From positions 1-53,794 of the forward strand of contig JAVVEH010000028.1 in the NCBI GenBank assembly GCA_032251435.1: a DNA stretch of 53,794 bases. The letters run 5' to 3'. The position numbers and the translations under genes are program-made. This document shows positions 44,394 to 52,411 of the stretch, one piece after another (position 1 is the first letter of the stretch; each line of letters begins with the position of its first letter). The notes beneath the pieces were generated by a model. That model was given only the letters and a program-made list of their open reading frames with translations. It was not told where the DNA came from and made no database searches. This DNA comes from JAVVEH01 sp032251435. Lineage in GTDB: Bacteria > Verrucomicrobiota > Lentisphaeria > Oligosphaerales > MVZH01.

Positions 44394-44661
44394 GGGGCTG
44401 TCCCAGAAATACACAAGTTCCATGTTTTGAGCCCTGGAAGGGCTTAACAAAAATAGCCTGGGGCATCGCCCCAGGTCAAAGGATAAGAAAATTTTTGAGC
44501 CCTGAAAGGGCGACGCAAGTGTTTGCTGAAAAAAGAGTTGCCACGCCCCTACAGGGCTTGGATTGTCATCTCACTACTTTCCTGGGGCTTTACCCCAGGC
44601 TATAATTGCAGCGCCCCTTTGGGGCTTGAACAAGGAGAATCCGCTATTCTGGGACAGCCCC
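44394..44661. repeat. Palindromic repeat block bounded by inverted ends
   Basis: Left end GGGGCTGTCCCAGAAATA (44394-44411) and right end TATTCTGGGACAGCCCC (44645-44661) are inverted copies. Between them lie several GCCCTGGAAGGGC / GCCCTGAAAGGGC palindromes and two CCTGGGGC..GCCCCAGG stems. The same motifs occur at 3430-3640. No gene is supported between 44246 and 44816; a CCCCCGCAGGGGGG hairpin follows at about 44684. Confidence 0.75.
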
Positions 44662-44816
44662 AATACATGGATCTTTTGGCAAGCCCCCGCAGGGGGGCGA
44701 CACCGGATGCGACAGGCGAATAGGTTCGGGATACCGTTGTAAAGCGGCAGAGCCCGGCGAAGTGCCGGGAGCGAAGCGTCAAGGTTCTGGATTAAGTTAG
44801 TGAAATAGAATAAAAC

Positions 44817-47306
44817 ATGCTGGATTTTATCAACAAACACAACGGTTTTCTACTAGGTTTTTCCCTGCTTGTCATGACCTTGGCCGCCTACCTGCCCGCC
44901 ATGACCCGCGGCGGCTTCATCTGGGACGATGATGCCTACATTATCTACAACAAGACCTTGCGGGACACCCAAGGCTTGATGGACATCTGGACCGATCCGC
45001 AGGCGACACCCCAGTATTACCCCTTGGTCCATACGAGTTACTGGCTCGAATATCGCTTCTGGGGACTGAATCCCACGGGCTATCACGTCAACAATGTGTT
45101 GCTTCACGCGCTGGCGGCGCTGCTTCTATGGCGCGTGCTTAAACGCTTGAAGATTCCCGGCGCCTGGCTGGCGGCCGCGCTTTTCGCGGCGCACCCGGTC
45201 CACGTGGAATCCGTGGCCTGGGTCACCGAGCGCAAAAATGTCCTGTCGGGAGTCTTTTATCTGGGGGCGGCGTTGACCTATCTAAAATGGGCCGAAGCAA
45301 AGGCGGACGGCGCGGGGAATCGCCGGGGCTACCTCGCGGCGTTCGTTTTATTCGTCTGCGCCCTGCTCAGCAAGACCGTCACGGCGTCACTCCCGGCCGC
45401 GCTTCTGCTCGTCGCCTGGTGGAAGGATGGTGACAGACCCGTTCCTTCTGAAGCGCTAAACCGTCGGGAAAAGTCCCGATTGATCACATGGATCCCCTGC
45501 CTGGCACCGTTTTTTGTCATCGGCGTGATCCTGTCCGGCCTGACCGTCTGGCTGGAAAAACACCATGTGGGCGCCAAGGGGGCGGAATGGCATCTATCGG
45601 TCATCGACCGCTGCCTGGTCGCCGGCCGGGCCCTCTGGTTCTATATCGGCAAGCTGCTCTGGCCGGCAAAGCTCACGTTCAGCTATCCGCGCTGGGAGAT
45701 CAACGCCACCGTCTGGTGGCAGTACCTCTTCCCCTTGGCCTTCGCGGTTTTGCTTGTCCTGCTCTGGGCCTTCCGTAAACGCGTCGGCCGCGGACCGTTG
45801 GTCGCCATACTCTTTTTCGCCGGCACGCTGTTCCCCGCCCTCGGCTTCCTGGACGTGTATCCATTCCGTTACTCGTTTGTCGCCGACCATTTTCAATACC
45901 ATGCGAGTATTGGGGTGCTGGTGCTGGTCGCCGCCGGCATTGTCAAAGGTTTAAATCTACTACGGACCCGCGGAAAGGACCGTCAGGGATTGTGTCTCGT
46001 CGGGATAATACCGACGGCTGTCCTGCTTGGCATACTTGTTATTCTCAGCGCCAAACAATGCAAAATCTACTGCGGATTGGAGGAACTTTGGTTGGATACA
46101 ATCAATAAGAACCCAGCCTCCTGGATGGCCTACAATAATCTAGGAAAGCTATATATCCAGCAAGGAAAATCACCAGAAGCAATTCCAATTCTGAAAGAAG
46201 CCTTACGGCACAATCCGACAATGGGCAAAGCCTATAAAAACATTGGCGTGGCTTTGTCGAGGATGGGGCGCCAGGAGGAGGCGATATCAAAGTTCCAAAA
46301 GGCATTGGAAATCGACCCCAAGGATGCCGAAGCCTACAGCAACATTGGCTCGGCATTGGCCAAAGAAGGGAAGTTCAAAGAGGCTGTTGCCCCTTATCTC
46401 AAAGCCCTTGAGATCGACCCGGGCATGGCCGTGGCGCACAGCAATCTCGGTTCCGCTCTAGGAAGGATTGGATGCTTTGACGAAGCAATCCCCCATCACG
46501 AGAAAGCTCTGGAACTCATGCCCGAACTGGGTGTTGCCCATTTGCACTTCGGGGAAACCCTGCATGCCGCGGGACGCATCCGGGAAGCCGAGGAGCAATA
46601 CCGTAGCGCGATTGAAATGACCCCCTCGCTGCCGGCAGCGCATCTGAATCTGGGAATGATAGCGGTTGCGGATCAACTTCTGCCGGCCGCCTTGTATCAT
46701 TTCCGCCGTGCGGTGGAAACGGGGCCGGAACTGGCGGAAACCCACCGCAACCTGGCCAAAGTTCTTGCCGCCATTGGTCAACCAGCAGAAGCCATCACCT
46801 ATTTTGATAACGCACTGCAACTAGAACCGCGTTCCGCCGACATACGGATTGAAGTGGCCGACTTTTTACTGGCACTGGGCAAAAAAGCTGAGGCGCGAGA
46901 CCAATACCTTGTGGCTTTGGAGCTAAAGCCTGGCGACCCGACACTTCTGTTTAAACTTGGTACGCTGGATCAGAAACTTGGCGACGCAGTATCCGCTATG
47001 GCTCGTTTTCGCACAGTACTTAAGCTCGATCCAGACCATGCGTCTGCCTGCAACGTTCTGGCTGTTTTGCTGGCCGGGAAAGGCGGAAACGAAGAGGCCG
47101 TGGATTTACTGCGCCAGGCAGTGAAAGTGGAGCCCGGGAACGCCGAATTCCACAATAACCTAGGTGTCATCCTGGTCCGGGCTGGAAAACGCGCCGAAGC
47201 CCTTGAAGCCCTGGAGACAGCCGTCCGCCTCAATCCCGATTACGGCGAAGCTCAAAAGAACCTTGACGATTTGCGGAGGCTCTTGCATGCAGGGAGTCAA
47301 CCTTGA
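44817..47306 (+). CDS. TMTC-like membrane protein with TPR domain (putative O-glycosyltransferase)
   Basis: 829 residues. Residues 1-430 form about ten transmembrane helices with the first-loop acidic motif F-I-W-D-D-D-A-Y-I and H-P-V-H-V-E-S-V-A-W-V-T-E-R-K-N, hallmarks of the TMTC/PMT-like GT-C group. Residues about 435-825 are some eleven tetratricopeptide repeats (for example A-Y-S-N-I-G-S-A-L-A-K-E-G). In animals TMTC proteins O-mannosylate cadherins; bacterial members are uncharacterised. The TTGA overlap with the next gene couples it to the SGNH hydrolases. The ribosome-binding site is weak. Confidence 0.85.
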   Translation: MLDFINKHNGFLLGFSLLVMTLAAYLPAMTRGGFIWDDDAYIIYNKTLRDTQGLMDIWTDPQATPQYYPLVHTSYWLEYRFWGLNPTGYHVNNVLLHALAALLLWRVLKRLKIPGAWLAAALFAAHPVHVESVAWVTERKNVLSGVFYLGAALTYLKWAEAKADGAGNRRGYLAAFVLFVCALLSKTVTASLPAALLLVAWWKDGDRPVPSEALNRREKSRLITWIPCLAPFFVIGVILSGLTVWLEKHHVGAKGAEWHLSVIDRCLVAGRALWFYIGKLLWPAKLTFSYPRWEINATVWWQYLFPLAFAVLLVLLWAFRKRVGRGPLVAILFFAGTLFPALGFLDVYPFRYSFVADHFQYHASIGVLVLVAAGIVKGLNLLRTRGKDRQGLCLVGIIPTAVLLGILVILSAKQCKIYCGLEELWLDTINKNPASWMAYNNLGKLYIQQGKSPEAIPILKEALRHNPTMGKAYKNIGVALSRMGRQEEAISKFQKALEIDPKDAEAYSNIGSALAKEGKFKEAVAPYLKALEIDPGMAVAHSNLGSALGRIGCFDEAIPHHEKALELMPELGVAHLHFGETLHAAGRIREAEEQYRSAIEMTPSLPAAHLNLGMIAVADQLLPAALYHFRRAVETGPELAETHRNLAKVLAAIGQPAEAITYFDNALQLEPRSADIRIEVADFLLALGKKAEARDQYLVALELKPGDPTLLFKLGTLDQKLGDAVSAMARFRTVLKLDPDHASACNVLAVLLAGKGGNEEAVDLLRQAVKVEPGNAEFHNNLGVILVRAGKRAEALEALETAVRLNPDYGEAQKNLDDLRRLLHAGSQP

Positions 47307-48442
47307 CAGAAAAGGCGGATACAACTGGCAGGCTTTGTAGGCTGATTTCACGGTGGTTTTCCCGCCTGCTTCTTAGCCTGACCGCAATCTTGTTTTCTTT
47401 TGTTCTTGCGGAAATGGGTTTGCGCCTTCTTGGATGGCCGAAATTCTATAAGCACTACGAGCAGAACACATACCGATTTTTCACGACTAATTTGCGAACC
47501 GAACATGGGCCTCTATATGTCAATCAGCCCGGCAGAATTACCTTTTTCTACGACGGGAATCCGCGAGGCTATTTTGGTCGGGACAACGAGGTGCATCACG
47601 ATGTCAATCCCTCAGGTTTTCGCGGGCCGGCCTTCACGCCAAAACTGGACGGAACGTTTCGCATGGTCTTCCTGGGTGATTCGTTTACCTTCGGCGAAGG
47701 GGTGCACAATGGGGACACGTATCCGAAGGTGGCGGCACGGCTCCTGCGGAAGGGGGGACACCGAGTTGAGGCATGCAACCTGGGGGTGGGTGGCTACAAC
47801 ACATCTCAGGAAGCTGATGTCCTCCATCTTCTCGGCTTTGCGCTGCAGCCGGACGTGGTTGTGCTGGGCTACACCATGAATGACGCTGAGCCGCCTCTTT
47901 TTGAAGTTGACGCAAAAAGTAACCAGGCTGTAAGGCGAAAGCGGGAAATATTTGTCGAGGCGGAAGGTCCACTCCGCGGGCCGCCAGAGTCGCCCCTGTT
48001 TCGCATTCGCCTGGCGCAAGCGATATGGAAAGAATATCGACTCAGATATCTTACAAAGCAGACAGTACACTTCTACCGGTCCATTCATGCCCCGGATAGT
48101 GTGGGCCGTGTCGAGAGCGAACGCGCGCTGCGCGAAATCATCTCCCAGTGCCATGAACGCGGCATCCCCTGCGTCGTGGTGATGTTTCCCCTGCTGTATG
48201 AACTGTCCGATGACTACCCTTTTGCCGATGTCCATAAAACCATCGGCGATCTAGTTGTGGAAGCGGGGGGAACATTCATTGATTTACTGCCAGCCTTGAA
48301 AGGTCAGAATGCCCGCAAGCTCATCGTTCATCCCACTGACCAGCACCCCAACGAGAAAGTGCATGAGATTGCCGGCAGATTTGTAGCCCAACAGGTTGCC
48401 CAAATACATAATTCGCCGCTGCAAACCAAACCAGCTTACTGA
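47303..48442 (+). CDS. Membrane-anchored SGNH/GDSL hydrolase, paralogue 1
   Basis: 379 residues starting at TTG 47303, which overlaps the TPR gene's stop as TTGA; AGGGAG lies upstream. One N-terminal transmembrane helix (about 18-40), so the catalytic domain is probably periplasmic. SGNH blocks: G-D-S-F-T-F-G-E-G (nucleophile Ser), G-V-G-G-Y-N-T, Y-T-M-N-D-A-E, and the C-terminal P-T-D-Q-H-P-N with catalytic Asp/His. The family includes acetylesterases and acyltransferases. Tandem paralogue of the next gene, sharing near-identical DNA patches. Confidence 0.88.
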   Translation: MTEKADTTGRLCRLISRWFSRLLLSLTAILFSFVLAEMGLRLLGWPKFYKHYEQNTYRFFTTNLRTEHGPLYVNQPGRITFFYDGNPRGYFGRDNEVHHDVNPSGFRGPAFTPKLDGTFRMVFLGDSFTFGEGVHNGDTYPKVAARLLRKGGHRVEACNLGVGGYNTSQEADVLHLLGFALQPDVVVLGYTMNDAEPPLFEVDAKSNQAVRRKREIFVEAEGPLRGPPESPLFRIRLAQAIWKEYRLRYLTKQTVHFYRSIHAPDSVGRVESERALREIISQCHERGIPCVVVMFPLLYELSDDYPFADVHKTIGDLVVEAGGTFIDLLPALKGQNARKLIVHPTDQHPNEKVHEIAGRFVAQQVAQIHNSPLQTKPAY

Positions 48443-48523
48443 CGTGGCTCACCCCAAAAAAAGCACTAACACCTGTAAATCAGGCACATTGCATATTCAG
48501 CGAGCGCACCAGTCGAGGAGGAA

Positions 48524-49657
48524 ATGATGAGTGAGAGCATGAGCCTGAATAGTAAGCGTCGCAAGATTAAGTGGCGGCTCTTCCTCCGTTTTCTTCTCAG
48601 TCTGGCTGCGACGCTGCTCACGCTGGCGGCCGTTGAAATCGGCCTGCGTGTCCTTGGGTCGCCACAGTTCCTGGAGCCGCACAGCGAGCCGCCCCGTTTC
48701 GCCTTTACAAATACCCGCGCCGACGGACATCCCGTTTATCTGAATTATCCCGGGCGGATCACCTTCCGCTATGACAGCAACCCGCGTGGCTATTTTGATG
48801 CGAATGATGAGGTGCATCACGATGTCAATCCCACTGGCTTCCGGGGGCCTGCCTTCACCCCCAAACCCGCCGACACCTTTCGCATGGTCTTTCTTGGCGA
48901 TTCATTTACCTTCGGCGAGGGGGTTCATAACCATGACACCTATCCGGAAGTCGCCGCGCGATTGCTCCGCAAAGATGGTCGCAGGACCGAGTCGTGTAAT
49001 TTGGGTGTTGGTGGCTATAACACCACGCAGGCTGCGAATGTTCTCAAGCTCTTCGGGTTTGACCTGGATCCCGATGTGGTGATCCTGGGGTATACGCTCA
49101 ATGACGCAGAACCCCCGCTTTTCCAAGTTGATCCGAAAACCGGCCAGCCGGTCCGCCGGGCGCGTGAGGCCAGGATCGAAGCGGAAGGCGCGCCCCAAAA
49201 GCCACCGGATTCACCGCTTTACCGCTTGCGTCTGGCGCGGATGGTGTGGCAGTTCCGGCGCCAGCGGCACTTGACGAAACAAACCATCGACTATTACCAG
49301 TCAATGCACGCGCCCGACAATCCTGGACGTATCGAGAGCGAACGCGCCTTACGCGAAATCATCTCCCAGTGCCGTGAACGCGGCATCCCCTGCGTCGTGG
49401 TGATGTTTCCGCTGATGTACAACCTGTCCGACGACTATCCCTTCGCAGGCATCCATCAGCGGATCGGCCAGGTGGTGGCCGAAGCCGGAGGACGGTTTAT
49501 CGACCTGTTGCCCGCCCTGAAAGATCAGAATGCCCGTAAACTCATCGTGCATCCCACCGACCAGCACCCCAACGAGAAAGCGCATGCGGCCGCGGGAAAA
49601 TTGGTGGCTGAGGATATACTAAAAATGCCTACAATGACATGCGTGAACCCTTTTTAA
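48524..49657 (+). CDS. Membrane-anchored SGNH/GDSL hydrolase, paralogue 2
   Basis: 377 residues; strong GAGGAGG before ATG 48524. Same architecture as paralogue 1: one N-terminal helix, G-D-S-F-T-F-G-E-G, G-V-G-G-Y-N-T, Y-T-L-N-D-A-E and P-T-D-Q-H-P-N. Catalytic-block DNA is almost identical to paralogue 1 (for example 48131-48189 against 49352-49410 with one difference), while the linkers diverge. The 3' end overlaps the convergent third SGNH gene by 39 bp. Confidence 0.88.
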   Translation: MMSESMSLNSKRRKIKWRLFLRFLLSLAATLLTLAAVEIGLRVLGSPQFLEPHSEPPRFAFTNTRADGHPVYLNYPGRITFRYDSNPRGYFDANDEVHHDVNPTGFRGPAFTPKPADTFRMVFLGDSFTFGEGVHNHDTYPEVAARLLRKDGRRTESCNLGVGGYNTTQAANVLKLFGFDLDPDVVILGYTLNDAEPPLFQVDPKTGQPVRRAREARIEAEGAPQKPPDSPLYRLRLARMVWQFRRQRHLTKQTIDYYQSMHAPDNPGRIESERALREIISQCRERGIPCVVVMFPLMYNLSDDYPFAGIHQRIGQVVAEAGGRFIDLLPALKDQNARKLIVHPTDQHPNEKAHAAAGKLVAEDILKMPTMTCVNPF

Positions 49658-50749
49658 TTCATGTTCATTAGTGGTTCCCTTTTTGGGGGTTTCACTGATC
49701 CAGGGAGAAAGGTGTTCGGCGATGGCTTCACCAATCGCCTGGTGCGCCATCGGCTTGACGTGCCCGTGGTCGAAATAGATGGCTTCCGGGCCGTGTTCCC
49801 TGACCAGAGCTTGCCCGAGCGGAACAAGATCAAGCATCCCGCTCACAGGCGGTGACGGTAAAAATGGATGGGCTTGACCAAAAGACATCATTTCAATCTG
49901 AAGGGCAGTGCGCCCTTCCGGAGGTATATCCGGCTGAGTGTTCAGCCGCATCGGCCACACCAGGACCAGCAGTGGAATCCGTTGCTCTTCCAGCAGCGAA
50001 TGGATCTTGCCAAGCGTCTCCCTAAACTCTCCCGGCAGCAACCGCGGTCGTTTCTTCTGGCCTGGATCCGGTGGTGCCGGGCGATTTACAATCGACCACA
50101 TAAGCCGACATAGCCCACTCTTTCGCAGGGGGCCAGGGGGTTGCATCTTTTTCATGCGAGCGTAATGCTCAATGTCGCCCAATGGGTCCCATATCCCGTT
50201 ATCGTTCCAGCCAAAATTGAGGACGACAAGATCCGGCTGATAGCGCAGTCCCTCCGTGCCCAAATAACGGTAGCCCTGAAAAAGCGTGTACCCCGGAACC
50301 CCGGCATTGATGCACTCCACCGGGCCGGGGGAAATGTCCTGAAGCGCGGCCTCCGCAACCTGGACAAAGGCCGCATGGTGGGGCACTCCGTAGCCGAAGG
50401 TGCAGGAGTCGCCCAGAAACAGAATGCGAGTTTCGCCGACCGGCTTCGCCAACGGGATCTCATGATCCTCGCGCAGGGACTGCTCATTGGAGATGACCCC
50501 GAAAAACGGCCAGGAATCATCAGGCAGCCGCTTGTTCGGCACTAACCGCCAAAACAACTCATGGTCATTCTTAATCATGCCGGGCGCTTCATCAAGCTTC
50601 ATGCCCCGCAGTTCGTCGACATCCTGTTGAAAGCGGATAGAAGGCTGGGCCGGAAAGAAAATCCGGCATACCCCTTCCGCCAGGAAAAGAGCGAACAAAG
50701 ATGACCCGACAAGGAGGAGAAAACGGTGGACAATCAGTCGCTTATTCAT
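49619..50749 (-). CDS. Membrane-anchored SGNH/GDSL hydrolase, divergent third member
   Basis: 376 residues on the opposite strand. An N-terminal hydrophobic helix (about 9-30) and E-G-V-C-R-I-F-F-P follow the same plan as the other two, with G-D-S-C-T-F-G-Y-G, G-V-P-G-Y-T, F-G-W-N-D-N-G and a final Y-F-D-H-G-H-V-K-P carrying the catalytic Asp/His. It is clearly a different subgroup. Its last 39 bases overlap the convergent paralogue 2 gene. Confidence 0.87.
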   Translation of the reverse strand: MNKRLIVHRFLLLVGSSLFALFLAEGVCRIFFPAQPSIRFQQDVDELRGMKLDEAPGMIKNDHELFWRLVPNKRLPDDSWPFFGVISNEQSLREDHEIPLAKPVGETRILFLGDSCTFGYGVPHHAAFVQVAEAALQDISPGPVECINAGVPGYTLFQGYRYLGTEGLRYQPDLVVLNFGWNDNGIWDPLGDIEHYARMKKMQPPGPLRKSGLCRLMWSIVNRPAPPDPGQKKRPRLLPGEFRETLGKIHSLLEEQRIPLLVLVWPMRLNTQPDIPPEGRTALQIEMMSFGQAHPFLPSPPVSGMLDLVPLGQALVREHGPEAIYFDHGHVKPMAHQAIGEAIAEHLSPWISETPKKGTTNEHELKRVHACHCRHF

Positions 50750-50855
50750 ATGCCGATTTTGGATTTAATGCAATACTTGTAAGGACGGGGAAAGTATATC
50801 GTTTTTTAGGACAAAAACAAGATGTCCTCGGGGAATGACCACTGCCTCTCTCATA

Positions 50856-51010
50856 CGTCGGCTGAAGCCGGTACACCAATCCGCCGCGGCGGACGGGCAA
50901 CCTCTTTGAACACGCCTGGATGGCTCAGGTCGGTGTACCGACTTTAGTCGGAATCTTTCCTGCCGCGGGCGCTCCGCGCCGCGCTCTTGCCGGCTGAAGC
51001 CGGTACACCA
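50856..51010. repeat. REP/BIME block before the RAYT gene
   Basis: One BIME unit (GGTGTACCGACTTTAGTCGG ... CCGGCTGAAGCCGGTACACC, centre CGCGGGCGCTCCGCGCC) preceded by a single REP and the palindrome CCGCCGCGGCGG. No gene lies between 50750 and 51108; an AT-rich stretch (about 51030-51100) directly precedes the transposase and may hold its promoter. Confidence 0.9.
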
Positions 51011-51108
51011 ACGGTGGATGGAGGCTTCCAATAACTCAATGATATTTTAATAAGTCACTTGACAATCAAACTTTATTATTTATTTTATTAGCATATAGGT
51101 GGTCGCAT

Positions 51109-51723
51109 ATGCTGTTTTCTCGAAATATGTATTATTGGCGGAATCTTTCGCCACTGGAAAGGGCGGAAGTCCTGAAGCGGAGAAAAGCTCTGGGGTGTCC
51201 ATGGCACAGCCCACCTCATACACAAGGCGGTGGCCGTTTTTTACTGACAGCGGCCTGCTTTGAGCATAAAAATGTGATCGGAAAGACCGTTGTCCGTTTA
51301 GTCAAATTTGAAGAGGAACTGTTAACACGAATCCAGGATTGTTTTGAAATCATAACCTGGGTGATTCTTCCTAACCACTATCACGTCTTGGGCTCCTGTG
51401 GGGACATTGCCGCCGCCATAAAGACTTTGGGGCGCTTCCACGGGAAAGTGTCTCATCAATGGAACGGAGACGAAAAATCCCGGGGTAGACAAGTCTGGTG
51501 TAAGGCTGTGGAAACACGAATAAAGAGTGAACGACATTATCTTGCCGCTGTGAATTATGTTCACCACAACCCTGTTCGGCATGGCTGGGTAAAAAAATGG
51601 CAGGATTGGCCATTTTCGGGAGCGCATGATTATTTAGCTGCATTTTCACACGAGGAAGTCTTGCGCAGATGGAAAGAATATGACATCTCAGAAATGGGAA
51701 GAGGTTGGGATTTGGAAGATTGA
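51109..51723 (+). CDS. REP-associated tyrosine transposase (RAYT, Y1-type)
   Basis: 204 residues; AGGTGG 5 bases before ATG 51109 (Met7 at 51127 fits the family start M-Y-x-W-R equally well). P-W-H-S-P-P-H is typical of the planctomycete/verrucomicrobial subgroup. The HUH metal motif is H-Y-H (residues 90-92), and the nucleophilic tyrosine is probably Tyr150 in N-Y-V-H-H-N-P-V-R-H-G. RAYTs cut REP hairpins and are thought to spread them. Here the gene sits between two blocks of the REP family, its likely substrate. Confidence 0.93.
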   Translation: MLFSRNMYYWRNLSPLERAEVLKRRKALGCPWHSPPHTQGGGRFLLTAACFEHKNVIGKTVVRLVKFEEELLTRIQDCFEIITWVILPNHYHVLGSCGDIAAAIKTLGRFHGKVSHQWNGDEKSRGRQVWCKAVETRIKSERHYLAAVNYVHHNPVRHGWVKKWQDWPFSGAHDYLAAFSHEEVLRRWKEYDISEMGRGWDLED

Positions 51724-51769
51724 ATGTGTGTGATTTTCAGACTGCCAACACGCCTGAATACGCCGCGTT

Positions 51770-52348
51770 GGTGTACCGACTTCAGTCGGAATCTTTCCTG
51801 GCGCGGGCGTTCCGCGCCGCTCTTTAGCCGGCTGAAGCCGGTACACCAACGAAGAGCCGGCTGAAGTCGGTACACCAATCCGCCGCGGCGGACGGGCAAC
51901 CTTTTTCAACACGCCTGGATGGGTCAGGTCGGTGTACCGACTTCAGTCGGAATCTTTCCTGTCGCGGGCGATCCGCGCCGCTCTTTAGCCGGCTAAAGCC
52001 GGTACACCAAACAAGGGGAATCTTTTTGAACACGCCTGGATGGCTCAGGTCGGTGTACCGACTTCAGTCGGAATCTTACCTGCCGCGGGCGCTCCGCGCC
52101 GCTCTTTAGCCGGCTAAAGCCGGTACACCAACGAAGAGCCGGCTAAAGCCGGTACACCAATCCGCCGCGGCGGACGGGCAACCTTTTTCAACACGCCTGG
52201 ATAGTTCAGGTCGGTGTACCGACTTCAGTCGGAATCTTACCTGCCGCAGGCGTTCCGCGCCGCTCTTTAGCCGGCTAAAGCCGGTACACCAACGAAGAGC
52301 CGGCTAAAGCCGGTACACCGACGAAAAGCCGGATAAATCCGGTACACT
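51770..52348. repeat. REP/BIME array after the RAYT gene (four units)
   Basis: Four BIME units begin at 51770, 51931, 52052 and 52213, so spacings are 161, 121 and 161 bp. Each has GGTGTACCGACTTCAGTCGG, a GC-rich centre, then CCGGCTRAAGCCGGTACACC. The linkers alternate between a long form (extra REP plus CCGCCGCGGCGG) and a short form (ACAAGGGGAATC). The array ends a few bases before the terminator of the gene at 52412. No gene is present. Confidence 0.93.
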
Positions 52349-52349
52349 A

Positions 52350-52384
52350 ACAAAAAGCCCCGCCGGAGGTCACCCGGCGGGGCT
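52350..52384 (-). terminator. Rho-independent terminator of the last gene
   Basis: Read on the minus strand: AGCCCCGCCGGG, a six-base loop, CCGGCGGGGCT, then TTTTTG. It lies 28 bases after the stop of the surface-protein gene. Confidence 0.9.
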
Positions 52385-52411
52385 GAATGAAAGAAAAGAA
52401 GACCGCGACTC

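Noticed and set aside
44523..44723. 66-codon ORF between DUF5989 and TPR genes
   Set aside because: Lies wholly in palindromic repeats.
51630..52033. Minus-strand ORFs of the type SSLVYRLQPAK across the REP array
   Set aside because: They translate REP/BIME repeats; the same peptides appear at every repeat block (41.2, 50.9, 51.8 kb) and are not genes.
51770..52348. Possible CRISPR array
   Set aside because: Repeats are palindromic 20-mers in inverted pairs with repeated, not unique, linkers and no cas genes; they fit BIMEs next to a RAYT.
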